From NCBI RefSeq assembly GCF_041080675.1, contig NZ_CP163520.1:6014001-6078000 (forward strand): a DNA stretch of 64,000 nt. The letters are read 5' to 3'. The first letter of the stretch is position 1. Each line of letters opens with the position of its first letter. Made by a program: the position numbers and the translations under genes. Under the pieces are notes generated by a model. That model did no database searches, was not told the origin of the DNA, and saw only the letters and a list, made by a program, of their open reading frames with translations. The stretch comes from Streptomyces sp. cg36 (lineage in GTDB: Bacteria > Actinomycetota > Actinomycetes > Streptomycetales > Streptomycetaceae). This document shows positions 1 to 8,828 of this stretch, piece after piece.

Positions 1-378
1 GGCGAGGGCCTGGACGTCCGCAAGGCCGGTGACCAGGTCTCCTACACGCTGGCCCAGCTGGACGGCGGCCTCAAGGACGTCCCGGCCGAGCAGGCCGAGT
101 CCGTCGTGATCGCGTACGAGCCGGTGTGGGCCATCGGCACCGGCGAGGTCGCCACGCCCGAGGACGCGCAGGAGGTGTGCGGCGCCATCCGCGGCCGTCT
201 CGCCGAGCTGTACTCGCAGGAGCTGGCCGACAAGGTCCGCATCCAGTACGGCGGCTCGGTCAAGGCGTCCAACGTGGCCGCGATCATGGCGCAGCCGGAC
301 GTCGACGGCGCCCTGGTGGGCGGCGCGGCGCTGGACGCCGACGAGTTCGTCAAGATCGTCCGCTTCCGCGACCAGTGA
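1..378 (+). CDS. tpiA: Triosephosphate isomerase, 3' part
   Basis: Only the C-terminal 125 residues lie in the window; the gene is open at its 5' edge. The fragment carries the TIM signature [11 protein letters not shown] with the catalytic glutamate, and the phosphate-binding loops YGGSVK and GALVGGAAL near the end. The enzyme interconverts dihydroxyacetone phosphate and glyceraldehyde 3-phosphate in the cytoplasm. It precedes secG on the same strand, as in many actinobacteria where gap-pgk-tpi-secG are adjacent. No clear terminator was found before secG, so read-through is possible. The product is certain from the signature; the start cannot be assessed. Confidence 0.97.
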   Translation, partial: GEGLDVRKAGDQVSYTLAQLDGGLKDVPAEQAESVVIAYEPVWAIGTGEVATPEDAQEVCGAIRGRLAELYSQELADKVRIQYGGSVKASNVAAIMAQPDVDGALVGGAALDADEFVKIVRFRDQ

Positions 379-488
379 GTATGCGGTAGCGCGGATCCGT
401 CGTACCCTTGCGGGGGTCGGGCTCGGGATTATGGAATACGTCCCCCCGGCCCCCGTCGCCATATCAGTCCTAGGAAGTTGGTCCAGCC

Positions 489-725
489 GTGATTGTCGGG
501 TTCTCGATTGCCCTGATCGTCTTCAGCCTGCTGCTGATGCTGCTGGTGCTGATGCACAAGGGAAAGGGCGGCGGCCTCTCCGACATGTTCGGTGGCGGAA
601 TGCAGTCGTCCGTCGGCGGCTCCTCGGTCGCCGAGCGCAACCTCGACCGCATCACCGTGGTGGTCGGTCTGCTGTGGTTCGCGAGCATTGTCGTACTTGG
701 TCTGCTGATGAAGCTGGACAACTGA
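489..725 (+). CDS. secG: Preprotein translocase subunit SecG
   Basis: A 78-residue membrane protein with a GTG start. It has two hydrophobic segments (about residues 3-22 and 55-74) joined by a glycine-rich loop containing KGKGGGLSDMFGGG, the usual SecG architecture and length. SecG joins SecYE in the plasma membrane and assists SecA-driven export. It lies 110 bp after tpiA, an arrangement conserved in actinobacteria. No other function is likely. Confidence 0.95.
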   Translation: MIVGFSIALIVFSLLLMLLVLMHKGKGGGLSDMFGGGMQSSVGGSSVAERNLDRITVVVGLLWFASIVVLGLLMKLDN

Positions 726-834
726 TCTGTCGTCTCCGCGTTCAGGTACGGGTGTAACTACAATCACTGGACGCGCGTTGGGCCTTACGTAGACTGGGGC
801 ATCTTCGAGCACCATCACGCAGGGAGTTACGACC

Positions 835-1170
835 GTGGCAAGTGGCAACGCGATCCGGGGAAGCCGGGTCGGAGCGGGGCCGATGGGTGAGGCGGAGCGC
901 GGAGAGTCCGCGCCGCGCCTGCGCATCTCCTTCTGGTGCTCGAACGGGCACGAGACGCAGCCGAGCTTCGCCAGTGACGCACAGGTTCCGGAGACGTGGG
1001 ACTGCCCGCGCTGCGGCTTCCCGGCCGGTCAGGACCGGGACAACCCGCCGGACCCGCCGCGCACGGAGCCGTACAAGACCCACCTCGCGTATGTGCGCGA
1101 GCGCCGCAGCGACGCGGACGGCGAGGCGATCCTGGCGGAGGCGCTCGCCAAGCTCCGCGGCGAGATCTGA
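835..1170 (+). CDS. RbpA-family RNA polymerase-binding protein
   Basis: A 111-residue protein with a GTG start. The central part has a zinc-ribbon-like pattern (FWCSNGHE, then WDCPRCGF about 25 residues later), as in RbpA. The C-terminal helix, with THLAYVRERR and LAEALAKLRG, resembles the sigma-interacting helix of RbpA. RbpA proteins bind RNA polymerase and the principal sigma factor and stabilise open complexes. The N-terminus differs from the better-known Streptomyces RbpA I remember, so this may be its paralogue rather than the main copy. A TACAAT hexamer at 759-764 is a possible -10 element. A strong hairpin follows the gene. Confidence 0.85.
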   Translation: MASGNAIRGSRVGAGPMGEAERGESAPRLRISFWCSNGHETQPSFASDAQVPETWDCPRCGFPAGQDRDNPPDPPRTEPYKTHLAYVRERRSDADGEAILAEALAKLRGEI

Positions 1171-1177
1171 CAGCGAA

Positions 1178-1214
1178 GGGCCCGGTGGACGAACGCGGTT
1201 CGTCCACCGGGCCC
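1178..1214 (+). terminator. Hairpin terminator after the RbpA-type gene
   Basis: A perfect 17-bp inverted repeat (arms 1178-1194 and 1198-1214) with a 3-nt loop, starting 8 nt after the stop codon and followed by a short T run. It isolates the upstream genes from the MFS exporter gene. Confidence 0.85.
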
Positions 1215-1253
1215 TTTCGGTATCACCGCAGGCCGGACGCGTGCCGGACGGCA

Positions 1254-1276
1254 TTGTCAGTGGCTCGCCCTACCGT
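1254..1276 (+). promoter_or_regulatory. RecA-NDp / PafBC-type DNA-damage promoter
   Basis: TTGTCAGTG (1254-1262), eight bases, then TACCGT (1271-1276). This matches the published actinobacterial LexA-independent DNA-damage promoter pattern tTGTCRgtg-N8-TAnnnT, now assigned to the activator PafBC. The expected transcription start near 1283 leaves a short leader with GGGGGAG just before the GTG at 1305. The match is seen directly; the regulation is inferred. Confidence 0.6.
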
Positions 1277-1304
1277 GTGAAGCAGTCGATCACATGGGGG
1301 AGTT

Positions 1305-2528
1305 GTGGCAGCAGCGGAGGCCGTCGGCGCGGCCGTGGCGCAGGCGCCGAGCTGGCGCGGGGGCTTCGGCCGGCTGTGGACGGCCGCGGTCGTGTCCCGG
1401 TTCGGGGACTCGCTGCGCACGGCCGCGCTGCCGCTGCTCGCCGCCTCACTGACCAGTGACCCCCTGAAGGTCTCGCTGGTGACCGCGGTCGGCTTCCTGC
1501 CCTGGCTGCTGTTCGGACTGCTCGGCGGCGCCGTCGCCGACCGGGTCGACCAGCGCCGGGCCATGTGGGCGGTCGACCTGGTGCGCGGTGCGCTGGTCGC
1601 CGCCTTCGCCGCGGCCGTGGCCCTCGGGCAGGCGTCCCTCGCCCTGCTCGTCGCGCTCGCCTTCGCGCTCACCTCGCTGCAGACGCTCTTCGACAACGCG
1701 GCGACCGCCCTGCTGCCCTCGCTGGTGCCGAAGTCCGCGCTCGGCCGGGCCAACGCCCGGCTGATGACCGGCCAGCAGCTGGCGGGGGGCTTCCTCGCCG
1801 CCCCGCTGGTGCCGCTGCTCCTGGCCGCGGGCCCCGCCGTGCCGTACGCGGCGGACGCGGCCACCTATGTGCTGGCGGCGGCCCTGGTGGCGTCGCTGCG
1901 GGCGGGCGCGCCGGACCGGCCCGCGCGCCCGCCCGGCTCGACGCTGCGCGGCGAGACCGCCGAAGGGCTGAGGGCGCTGTGGCGGGACCGCGTCCTGCGC
2001 GGCCTGTGCACGGCCACCACCCTGTGCAACATGGGCGTGGGCGCGCTCATCGCCACCCTGGTCCTGCACGTCACGGGCTGGCTGCACGCGGGCCACGCGG
2101 GATACGCGGCGGCGATCGCGGCGTACGGGGCGGGCGCGGTGGCGGGCGGATCCCTCACCCACCGGCTCGCCCGGCGCCTGGGCCGCCCCCGCAGCGTGCT
2201 CCTGGCGGGCGCGGTCCAGACGGGCTGCCTGGCCGCCATCGGGGGGATACGGGAGCTGTGGGTGACGGTCGCGGCCATGGCGGTGTTCGGCGCGATGGGC
2301 ATGGTGTGGAACGTCAACCAGGTGACGCTGATGCAGGAGCGAACTCCCCGGGAGATGCTGGGGCGCACCAGCGCCGCCTTCCGCACCCTCGCCGTGGCCG
2401 GTGCCCCGCTGGGCGCGGTCCTGGGCGGCGCCACGGCCGGCGCCTGGGGGCTCAACACGCCCGCGCTGCTGGCGTCCGGCTTGTTCCTGGCCGCAGTCGG
2501 CGCTCTGATTCCTGCGCTTACGTCCTGA
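1305..2528 (+). CDS. MFS transporter, EntS-like
   Basis: A 407-residue integral membrane protein with about 12 hydrophobic segments. It has the MFS motif [12 protein letters not shown] between segments 2 and 3, and a segment (TLLFDNA-like, here [17 protein letters not shown]) typical of the enterobactin exporter-like MFS_3 subfamily. The GTG at 1305 follows GGGGGAG with good spacing. It probably exports a small molecule; the substrate cannot be told. It stands alone between the rbpA-type terminator and pgi, and its promoter looks DNA-damage inducible, which suggests a role in toxic compound export during genotoxic stress. That role is inference. Confidence 0.8.
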   Translation: MAAAEAVGAAVAQAPSWRGGFGRLWTAAVVSRFGDSLRTAALPLLAASLTSDPLKVSLVTAVGFLPWLLFGLLGGAVADRVDQRRAMWAVDLVRGALVAAFAAAVALGQASLALLVALAFALTSLQTLFDNAATALLPSLVPKSALGRANARLMTGQQLAGGFLAAPLVPLLLAAGPAVPYAADAATYVLAAALVASLRAGAPDRPARPPGSTLRGETAEGLRALWRDRVLRGLCTATTLCNMGVGALIATLVLHVTGWLHAGHAGYAAAIAAYGAGAVAGGSLTHRLARRLGRPRSVLLAGAVQTGCLAAIGGIRELWVTVAAMAVFGAMGMVWNVNQVTLMQERTPREMLGRTSAAFRTLAVAGAPLGAVLGGATAGAWGLNTPALLASGLFLAAVGALIPALTS

Positions 2529-2587
2529 TCAACTACTTTGGAGGGGCAGCGGGGCAGGTACGTACGCGAGTACGAGGAAGTGGGCTG

Positions 2588-4258
2588 ATGTCCGAGATGA
2601 ACACCAACAAGGGGCAGGCGCGCAGCGCCCTCAACCAGATGCCCGAGTGGGCCGCACTGGGCAAGCACCGCGAGCAGTTGGGCGACACCCATCTGCGCGA
2701 GCTCTTCGCCGCCGACCCCGGCCGGGGCACCGGCTACACCCTGGCCGTCGGCGACCTCCATCTCGACTACTCGAAGCACCTCGTCACCGACGAGACGCTG
2801 GCGCTGCTGCGCGAACTCGCCGTGGCGACCGACGTGGCCGGGCTGCGGGACGCGATGTTCCGCGGCGAGAAGATCAACACCACCGAGGACCGGGCGGTGC
2901 TGCACACCGCCCTGCGCGCCCCGCGCGACGCGGTGATCGAGGTCGACGGCGAGAACGTGGTGCCGGGTGTGCACGCGGTGCTCGACAAGATGGCCGACTT
3001 CTCCGAGCGGGTGCGCGCGGGCCGGTGGACCGGGCACACCGGCAAGCGGATCAGGAACGTCGTCAACATCGGCATCGGCGGCTCCGACCTCGGTCCGGCG
3101 ATGGCGTACGAGGCGCTGCGCTCCTTCGCCGACCGGGATCTGACGGTCCGTTTCGTCTCCAACGTGGACGGCGCCGATCTGCACGAGGCCGTCCGCGACC
3201 TGGACCCGGCCGAGACGCTCTTCATCATCGCCTCCAAGACCTTCACGACCATTGAGACCATCACCAACGCCACCTCCGCGCGCAGCTGGCTGCTCACCGG
3301 GCTGAACGCCGGTCAGGAAGCCGTCGCCAAGCACTTCGTGGCCCTCTCCACCAACGCGGAGAAGGTCGAGGACTTCGGCATCGACACGGCCAACATGTTC
3401 GAGTTCTGGGACTGGGTCGGCGGGCGCTACTCGTTCGACTCGGCGATCGGCCTCTCGCTGATGATCGCCATCGGCCCGGACCGGTTCCGTGAACTGCTCG
3501 ACGGCTTCCACCTCGTCGACGAGCACTTCCGCACCGCGCCCCCCGAGGAGAACGCACCGCTCCTGCTCGGCCTGCTCGGCGTCTGGTACGGGGCGTTCTT
3601 CGACGCGCAGTCGCACGCGGTCCTGCCCTACAGCCACTATCTGTCGAAGTTCACGGCCTACCTCCAGCAGCTGGACATGGAGTCCAACGGCAAGTCGGTG
3701 GACCGCGACGGCAACCCGGTGCGCTGGCAGACCGGCCCGGTCGTCTGGGGCACCCCCGGCACCAACGGCCAGCACGCCTACTACCAGCTGATCCACCAGG
3801 GCACCAAGGTCATCCCCGCCGACTTCATCGGCTTCGCCGAGCCGGTCGCCGACCTGCTGCCCGGCCTGGTCGCCCAGCACGACCTGCTGATGGCCAACTT
3901 CTTCGCCCAAACGCAGGCGCTGGCGTTCGGCAAGACCCCGGAGGAGGTGCGCGCCGAGGGCGTGGCCGAGGAGCTGGTGCCGCACAAGACGTTCCTCGGC
4001 AACCACCCCACGACCACGGTCCTGGCCAAGGAGCTCACGCCCTCCGTCCTCGGCCAGCTGATCGCGCTCTACGAGCACAAGGTGTTCGTCCAGGGCGCCG
4101 TCTGGAACATCGACTCCTTCGACCAGTGGGGCGTGGAGCTGGGCAAGGTCCTCGCCAAGCGCGTCGAGCCCGCGCTGACCCAGGGGGCGGACGTACCGGG
4201 CCTGGACGCCTCCAGCAAGGCCCTGGTCGCCAAGTACCGCGCGCTGCGGGGGCGTTGA
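2588..4258 (+). CDS. pgi: Glucose-6-phosphate isomerase
   Basis: A 556-residue enzyme of usual length. Visible signatures are [11 protein letters not shown], the sugar-phosphate loop [19 protein letters not shown], the catalytic histidine region [11 protein letters not shown], and the C-terminal PGI signature [10 protein letters not shown]. It interconverts glucose 6-phosphate and fructose 6-phosphate. The ATG at 2588 follows GAGGAA with about 8 nt spacing; the open frame extends far upstream but that part is a shadow of the MFS gene. A second ATG lies three codons in. It converges with the pentose phosphate operon, whose Zwf uses the same substrate. Confidence 0.96.
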   Translation: MSEMNTNKGQARSALNQMPEWAALGKHREQLGDTHLRELFAADPGRGTGYTLAVGDLHLDYSKHLVTDETLALLRELAVATDVAGLRDAMFRGEKINTTEDRAVLHTALRAPRDAVIEVDGENVVPGVHAVLDKMADFSERVRAGRWTGHTGKRIRNVVNIGIGGSDLGPAMAYEALRSFADRDLTVRFVSNVDGADLHEAVRDLDPAETLFIIASKTFTTIETITNATSARSWLLTGLNAGQEAVAKHFVALSTNAEKVEDFGIDTANMFEFWDWVGGRYSFDSAIGLSLMIAIGPDRFRELLDGFHLVDEHFRTAPPEENAPLLLGLLGVWYGAFFDAQSHAVLPYSHYLSKFTAYLQQLDMESNGKSVDRDGNPVRWQTGPVVWGTPGTNGQHAYYQLIHQGTKVIPADFIGFAEPVADLLPGLVAQHDLLMANFFAQTQALAFGKTPEEVRAEGVAEELVPHKTFLGNHPTTTVLAKELTPSVLGQLIALYEHKVFVQGAVWNIDSFDQWGVELGKVLAKRVEPALTQGADVPGLDASSKALVAKYRALRGR

Positions 4259-4271
4259 TCCCGCAAAGCGA

Positions 4272-4305
4272 CGGGCCCGGCCCACCGTGAGGTGGACCGG
4301 GCCCG
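4272..4305. terminator. Bidirectional hairpin between pgi and pgl
   Basis: A 15-bp inverted repeat with one mismatch (arms 4272-4286 and 4291-4305) and a 4-nt loop, lying between the convergent stop codons of pgi and pgl. It can serve both strands. Confidence 0.8.
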
Positions 4306-4325
4306 CCCGGCTCAGCGCCCGGACC

Positions 4326-5108
4326 TCACGGCGAAGCCGGCGGGTACAGGGCGCGCGGCAGCTGCGAGGCCGCCGCCGAGTCCAGCAGCCACAGGGTGCG
4401 GCCACGGCCGTACGCACCCGCGGCCGGGGCCTGGACCTCGCCCGCGCCGGACAGGGCGATGGCCGCGGCCCGCGCCTTGTCCTCGCCCGCCGCGAGCAGC
4501 CACACCTCGCGGGCCGACCGGATCGCCGGCAGGGTCAGGGAGACCCGCACCGGCGGCGGTTTGGGCGCGCCGTGCACCCCGACCACCGTCCGCTCCTGCT
4601 CGCGCACCCCGGGCAGCTCCGGGAAGAGCGAGGCCACATGGGTGTCGGGGCCGACGCCCAGCATCAGCACGTCGAACGCCGGGACGTCGCCGTGGTCCTC
4701 GGGGCCGGCCGCGGCGGCCAGCTCCTCGGCGTAGGCAGCGGCGGCGGCGTCCACGTCCGAGCCGTACGGCCCGTCCGAGGCGGGCATGGCGTGCACCCGC
4801 CGCGGGTCCACCGGCACCGCGTCCAGCAGCGCCGCGCGGGCCTGCGTGACATTGCGCTCCGGGTCGCCCTCGGGCAGGAACCGCTCGTCGCCCCACCACA
4901 GGTCGAGCCGCGACCAGTCGATCGCGTCCCGGGCGGGGGAGGAGGCGAGGGCCGCGAGCAGCCCGTTGCCGTTGCGCCCGCCGGTGAGGACCACCGACGC
5001 CGAGCCGCGCGCGGCCTGGGCGTCCACCACCTTCGTGATCAGCCGGGCCGCCGCGGCCTGCGCCATCAGCTCCTTGTCGCGGTGGACGACGAGCTGAGGG
5101 GTGTTCAC
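4326..5108 (-). CDS. pgl: 6-phosphogluconolactonase
   Basis: A 260-residue protein of the DevB/NagB fold. The signatures are LTGGRNGNG near the N-terminus, WWGDERFLP, and VLMLGVGPDTHVASLFP. It hydrolyses 6-phosphogluconolactone from the Zwf reaction to 6-phosphogluconate. The GTG start overlaps the opcA stop in GTGA (5105-5108), so translation is coupled. It is the last gene of the tkt-tal-zwf-opcA-pgl operon and ends at the bidirectional hairpin shared with pgi. The long open frame running upstream in this phase is not part of the protein. Confidence 0.93.
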   Translation of the reverse strand: MNTPQLVVHRDKELMAQAAAARLITKVVDAQAARGSASVVLTGGRNGNGLLAALASSPARDAIDWSRLDLWWGDERFLPEGDPERNVTQARAALLDAVPVDPRRVHAMPASDGPYGSDVDAAAAAYAEELAAAAGPEDHGDVPAFDVLMLGVGPDTHVASLFPELPGVREQERTVVGVHGAPKPPPVRVSLTLPAIRSAREVWLLAAGEDKARAAAIALSGAGEVQAPAAGAYGRGRTLWLLDSAAASQLPRALYPPASP

Positions 5109-6151
5109 TTGGCCGCCGCCTTCTTGGCCGGGGCCTTCTTCGCGGCGGGCTTGGCCTCGGCTGCCTCCGGCTGCGGGCCGGACCCGGCGGCCTGCGCCGC
5201 GGCCTCCTCGGCCTGCGCCGGGACCGGCTCGCCCAGCCGGTCCACACCGAACTTCAGCGCGGAGGCGTAGGTGTCGTCCGGGTCCAGGCGCCGCAGCTCC
5301 TCGGCGATCAGCTCGGCCGTCTCGCGGCGCTTGAGCGCCACCGCGCGGTCCGGCTGGCCCTGCATGGAGAGCGTGGCCAGCGAGCCGTCGGCCCGGTCCA
5401 GGACGATCGGCCCGCAGTCCGTCTCCATCCGGACGGCGGTGAGCCCGGGCCCGGACGAGAGGGAACGGCGCACCGGCACGTCCAGCCGGTCCGCGAGCCA
5501 CATGGCGAGCAGCTCGCAGCTCGGGTTGAACTCCTCGCCCTCCACCTCGACCGAGGTCACCTTGCACGACACCTGGTCGAGCGCCGCGGCCAGCATCGAA
5601 CGCCAGGGCGTGATGCGGGTCCACGACAGGTCGGTGTCGCCCGGGGTGTAGGTCTCGGCGCGGGCGGTCAGCTCGTGGATGGGCTGCTCGGCCGCGTAGG
5701 TGTCGGTGACCCGGCGCTGGGCCAGCGAGCCCAGCGGGTCGTTGGTGGGGTCCAGCGGCGCGTTGACCGGCCACCAGACGACGACGGGCGCGTCCGGCAG
5801 CAGCAGCGGCAGCACCACGGACTGGGCGTGGTCGGAGACCTCGCCGTAGAGCCGCAGGATGACCGTCTCGCCGGTGCCCGCGTCCGCCCCGACCCGCACC
5901 TCGGCGTCGAGCCGCGACTGGGTGCGGTCGCGGGGGGTGCGCGAGACCCGCTTGATGACGACCAGGGTGCGCGAGGGGTGCTCGCGCGAGGCGTCGCTGG
6001 CGGCACGGAGCGCGTCGTACGCGTTCTCCTCGTCGGTGACGATGACCAGGGTCAGGACCATGCCGACGGCGGGGGTGCCGATGGCGCGGCGGCCCTGGAC
6101 GAGCGCCTTGTTGATCTTGCTGGCCGTGGTGTCCGTAAGGTCGATCTTCAT
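5105..6151 (-). CDS. opcA: Glucose-6-phosphate dehydrogenase assembly protein OpcA
   Basis: A 348-residue protein starting MKIDLTDTTASKI, characteristic of OpcA, with LLLPDAPVVVWWP and PWRSMLAAALD further on. The last 40 or so residues form an Ala/Lys-rich tail with PAAKKAP-type repeats, probably disordered. OpcA is needed for assembly or activity of G6PDH in cyanobacteria and actinobacteria and may carry redox control. Its ATG overlaps the zwf stop (6148-6151) and its stop overlaps the pgl start, so zwf, opcA and pgl are translationally coupled. Confidence 0.94.
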   Translation of the reverse strand: MKIDLTDTTASKINKALVQGRRAIGTPAVGMVLTLVIVTDEENAYDALRAASDASREHPSRTLVVIKRVSRTPRDRTQSRLDAEVRVGADAGTGETVILRLYGEVSDHAQSVVLPLLLPDAPVVVWWPVNAPLDPTNDPLGSLAQRRVTDTYAAEQPIHELTARAETYTPGDTDLSWTRITPWRSMLAAALDQVSCKVTSVEVEGEEFNPSCELLAMWLADRLDVPVRRSLSSGPGLTAVRMETDCGPIVLDRADGSLATLSMQGQPDRAVALKRRETAELIAEELRRLDPDDTYASALKFGVDRLGEPVPAQAEEAAAQAAGSGPQPEAAEAKPAAKKAPAKKAAAK

Positions 6152-7671
6152 GGCCGGCGCCAGCTCCGTCCGTCTCGTGCGAGCATTTCGTCCGCCTCGA
6201 CCGGGCCCCAGGTGCCCGACGCGTACTGCGCGGGCTTGCCGTGGGTGTCCCAGTACCGCTCGATCGGGTCGAGGATCTTCCAGGACAGCTCGACCTCCTC
6301 CAGGCGCGGGAAGAGGTTGGAGTCGCCGAGCAGGACGTCGAGGATGAGCCTCTCGTACGCCTCCGGGCTGGACTCGGTGAAGGACTCGCCGTAGGCGAAG
6401 TCCATCGAGACGTCCCGGACCTCCATCGAGGTGCCGGGCACCTTGGAGCCGAACCGCACGGTCACGCCCTCGTCCGGCTGGACCCGGATGACCAGGGCGT
6501 TCTGGCCCAGCTCCTCCGTCGCCGTGTGGTCGAAGGGGGAGTGCGGGGCGCGCTGGAAGACCACCGCGATCTCGGTGACCCGGCGGCCCAGGCGCTTGCC
6601 GGTGCGCAGGTAGAAGGGGACGCCCGCCCAGCGGCGGTTGTCGATCTCCAGCTTCACCGCGGCGTAGGTGTCGGTCTTCGACTTGGGGTCGATGCCGTCT
6701 TCCTGGAGGTAGCCGACGGCCTTCTCGCCGCCCTGCCACCCGGCCGCGTACTGGCCGCGCACCGCGTTGGCTCCCAGGTCCTTCGGCAGCCGCACGGCGC
6801 CGAGCACCTTGGTCTTCTCGGCCGCCAGCGCGTCGGCGTCGAAGGAGGCGGGCTCCTCCATCGCGGTCAGCGCGAGCAGCTGGAGGAGGTGGTTCTGGAT
6901 GACGTCACGGGCGGCGCCGATGCCGTCGTAGTACCCGGCCCGGCCGCCGATGCCGATGTCCTCGGCCATGGTGATCTGGACGTGGTCGACGTACGACCGG
7001 TTCCAGAGCGGCTCGAACATGGTGTTGGCGAAGCGGAGCGCCAGGATGTTCTGGACGGTCTCCTTGCCGAGGTAGTGGTCGATCCGGAAGACCTCGTCCG
7101 GCGGGAAGACCTCGTGGACGACCTGGTTGAGCTCCTGCGCGGAGACCAGGTCGTGGCCGAAGGGCTTCTCGATGACCGCGCGGCGCCAGGAGCCCTCCTT
7201 CTGGTCGGCGAGCCCGTGCTTCTTGAGCTGCTGGACGACCTGCGGGAAGAACTTCGGCGGCACCGAGAGGTAGAACGCGAAGTTGCCGCCGGTGCCCTGC
7301 GCCTTGTCGAGCTCGGCGATGGTGGACTTCAGCTGCTCGAAGGCGTTGTCGTCGTCGAAGTCGCCCTGGACGAACCGCATGCCCTGGATGAGCTGCTGCC
7401 AGACCTCCTCGCGGAAGGGGGTGCGCGCGTGCGCCTTGACGGCGTCGTGCACCTCCTGCGCGAAGTCCTCGTCCTGCCACTCGCGACGGGCGAAACCGAT
7501 CAGCGAGAAGCCCGGCGGGAGCAGCCCCCGGTTGGCGAGGTCATAGACGGCGGGCATCAACTTTTTACGGGACAAATCGCCCGTGACGCCAAAGATCACC
7601 AGGCCCGACGGCCCCGCGATGCGCGGGAGCCGTCGGTCTGCGGCGTCACGCAGCGGATTGCTGCTTGACAA
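6148..7671 (-). CDS. zwf: Glucose-6-phosphate 1-dehydrogenase
   Basis: A 507-residue enzyme of usual length. The N-terminal NADP-binding motif is VIFGVTGDLSRKKL, and the substrate signature RIDHYLGKE carries the catalytic His and Lys. It oxidises glucose 6-phosphate to 6-phosphogluconolactone, making NADPH. The best start is an unusual TTG at 7671, 3 nt after the tal stop, with GGAGGG embedded in the end of tal at good spacing. The stop overlaps the opcA start. An internal ATG would remove the nucleotide-binding motif, so it is unlikely. Confidence 0.95.
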   Translation of the reverse strand: MSSSNPLRDAADRRLPRIAGPSGLVIFGVTGDLSRKKLMPAVYDLANRGLLPPGFSLIGFARREWQDEDFAQEVHDAVKAHARTPFREEVWQQLIQGMRFVQGDFDDDNAFEQLKSTIAELDKAQGTGGNFAFYLSVPPKFFPQVVQQLKKHGLADQKEGSWRRAVIEKPFGHDLVSAQELNQVVHEVFPPDEVFRIDHYLGKETVQNILALRFANTMFEPLWNRSYVDHVQITMAEDIGIGGRAGYYDGIGAARDVIQNHLLQLLALTAMEEPASFDADALAAEKTKVLGAVRLPKDLGANAVRGQYAAGWQGGEKAVGYLQEDGIDPKSKTDTYAAVKLEIDNRRWAGVPFYLRTGKRLGRRVTEIAVVFQRAPHSPFDHTATEELGQNALVIRVQPDEGVTVRFGSKVPGTSMEVRDVSMDFAYGESFTESSPEAYERLILDVLLGDSNLFPRLEEVELSWKILDPIERYWDTHGKPAQYASGTWGPVEADEMLARDGRSWRRP

Positions 7672-7674
7672 GGT

Positions 7675-8793
7675 TTAGCCCTCCGAAGGTGCCAGGCGCT
7701 TGAGCTCCGCCTCGGTCGACTTGAGCAGGTCGTTCCAGGCCGCCTCGAACTTCTCGACGCCCTCGTCCTCCAGGAGCTGCACGACCTCGTCGTAGGAGAT
7801 CCCCAGCTTCTCGACCGCGTCGAGCTCGGCACGGGACTGCTCGTAGGTGCCGGTCACGGTGTCGCCGGTGATCTGCCCGTGGTCGGCGGCCGCCTCCAGG
7901 GTGGCCTCCGGCATGGTGTTCACCGTGTTGGGCGCGACCAGGTCGTCGACGTACAGGGTGTCCTTGTACGCCTTGTCCTTCACCCCGGTCGAGGCCCACA
8001 GCGGACGCTGCTTGTTGGCGTGCGCCTTGTCGAGCGCGGTCCAGCGGTCCGAGGAGAAGACCTCCTCGTACGCCTGGTAGGCGAGCCGGGCGTTGGCCAG
8101 ACCGGCCTTGCCGCGGGCGGCCTTGGCCTCGTCGGTGCCCAGCGCGTCGATCCGCTTGTCGATCTCGGTGTCCACCCGGGACACGAAGAAGGACGCCACG
8201 GAGTGGATCTTCGCCAGGTCCAGGCCGCGCTCCTTGGCCTTCTCCAGGCCGGCCAGGTAGGCGTCCATGACCTCGCGGTAGCGCTCCAGCGAGAAGATCA
8301 GCGTGACGTTGACGCTGATGCCCTTGCCGATGACCTCGGTGATCGCGGGCAGGCCCGCCTTGGTCGCCGGGATCTTGATGAGCGTGTTCGGCCGGTCCAC
8401 CAGCCACGCCAGCTGCTTGGCCTCGGCGACCGTCGCCGCGGTGTTGTGCGCCAGGCGCGGGTCGACCTCGATGGAGACCCGGCCGTCCTGGCCCTCGGTC
8501 GCGTCGAAGACCGGGCGCAGGATGTCGGCGGCGTCCCTCACGTCTGCCGTCGTGATCATCCGGATCGCCTCTTCGACGGTCACCTTGCGGGCCGCGAGGT
8601 CGGCGAGCTGGGCGTCGTAGCCGTCACCCTGGCTGATCGCCTTCTGGAAGATCGACGGGTTGGTGGTGACACCCACCACGTGCGACTGGTCGATCAGCTC
8701 GGCCAGGTTGCCGGAGGTGATCCGCTTGCGCGACAGGTCGTCGAGCCAGATCGCCACGCCCTCGTCGGAGAGGCGCTTGAGTGCGTCTGTCAT
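7675..8793 (-). CDS. tal: Transaldolase
   Basis: A 372-residue TalB-type enzyme. It begins [12 protein letters not shown] and has the signature [11 protein letters not shown] and the Schiff-base lysine in [10 protein letters not shown]. It transfers dihydroxyacetone units between sedoheptulose 7-phosphate and glyceraldehyde 3-phosphate. The ATG at 8793 is preceded by AGGAGA with good spacing. It follows tkt by 35 bp and precedes zwf by 3 bp, in the middle of the pentose phosphate operon. The much longer open frame upstream is antisense-type shadow of tkt. Confidence 0.95.
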   Translation of the reverse strand: MTDALKRLSDEGVAIWLDDLSRKRITSGNLAELIDQSHVVGVTTNPSIFQKAISQGDGYDAQLADLAARKVTVEEAIRMITTADVRDAADILRPVFDATEGQDGRVSIEVDPRLAHNTAATVAEAKQLAWLVDRPNTLIKIPATKAGLPAITEVIGKGISVNVTLIFSLERYREVMDAYLAGLEKAKERGLDLAKIHSVASFFVSRVDTEIDKRIDALGTDEAKAARGKAGLANARLAYQAYEEVFSSDRWTALDKAHANKQRPLWASTGVKDKAYKDTLYVDDLVAPNTVNTMPEATLEAAADHGQITGDTVTGTYEQSRAELDAVEKLGISYDEVVQLLEDEGVEKFEAAWNDLLKSTEAELKRLAPSEG

Positions 8794-8828
8794 GAGAAAT
8801 GCATCTCCTACTAGTTCGTATACCGGCG

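Noticed and set aside
1565..2587. Long in-phase extension of pgi to 897 codons
   Set aside because: It runs over the MFS gene in another frame with Arg/Pro/Gly-rich, homology-free sequence. The ATG at 2588 with GAGGAA gives the normal enzyme.
1865..4417. 850-codon antisense ORF across the MFS and pgi genes
   Set aside because: Typical GC-bias shadow of coding strands; composition is Val/Asp/Gly-rich with no recognisable domain.
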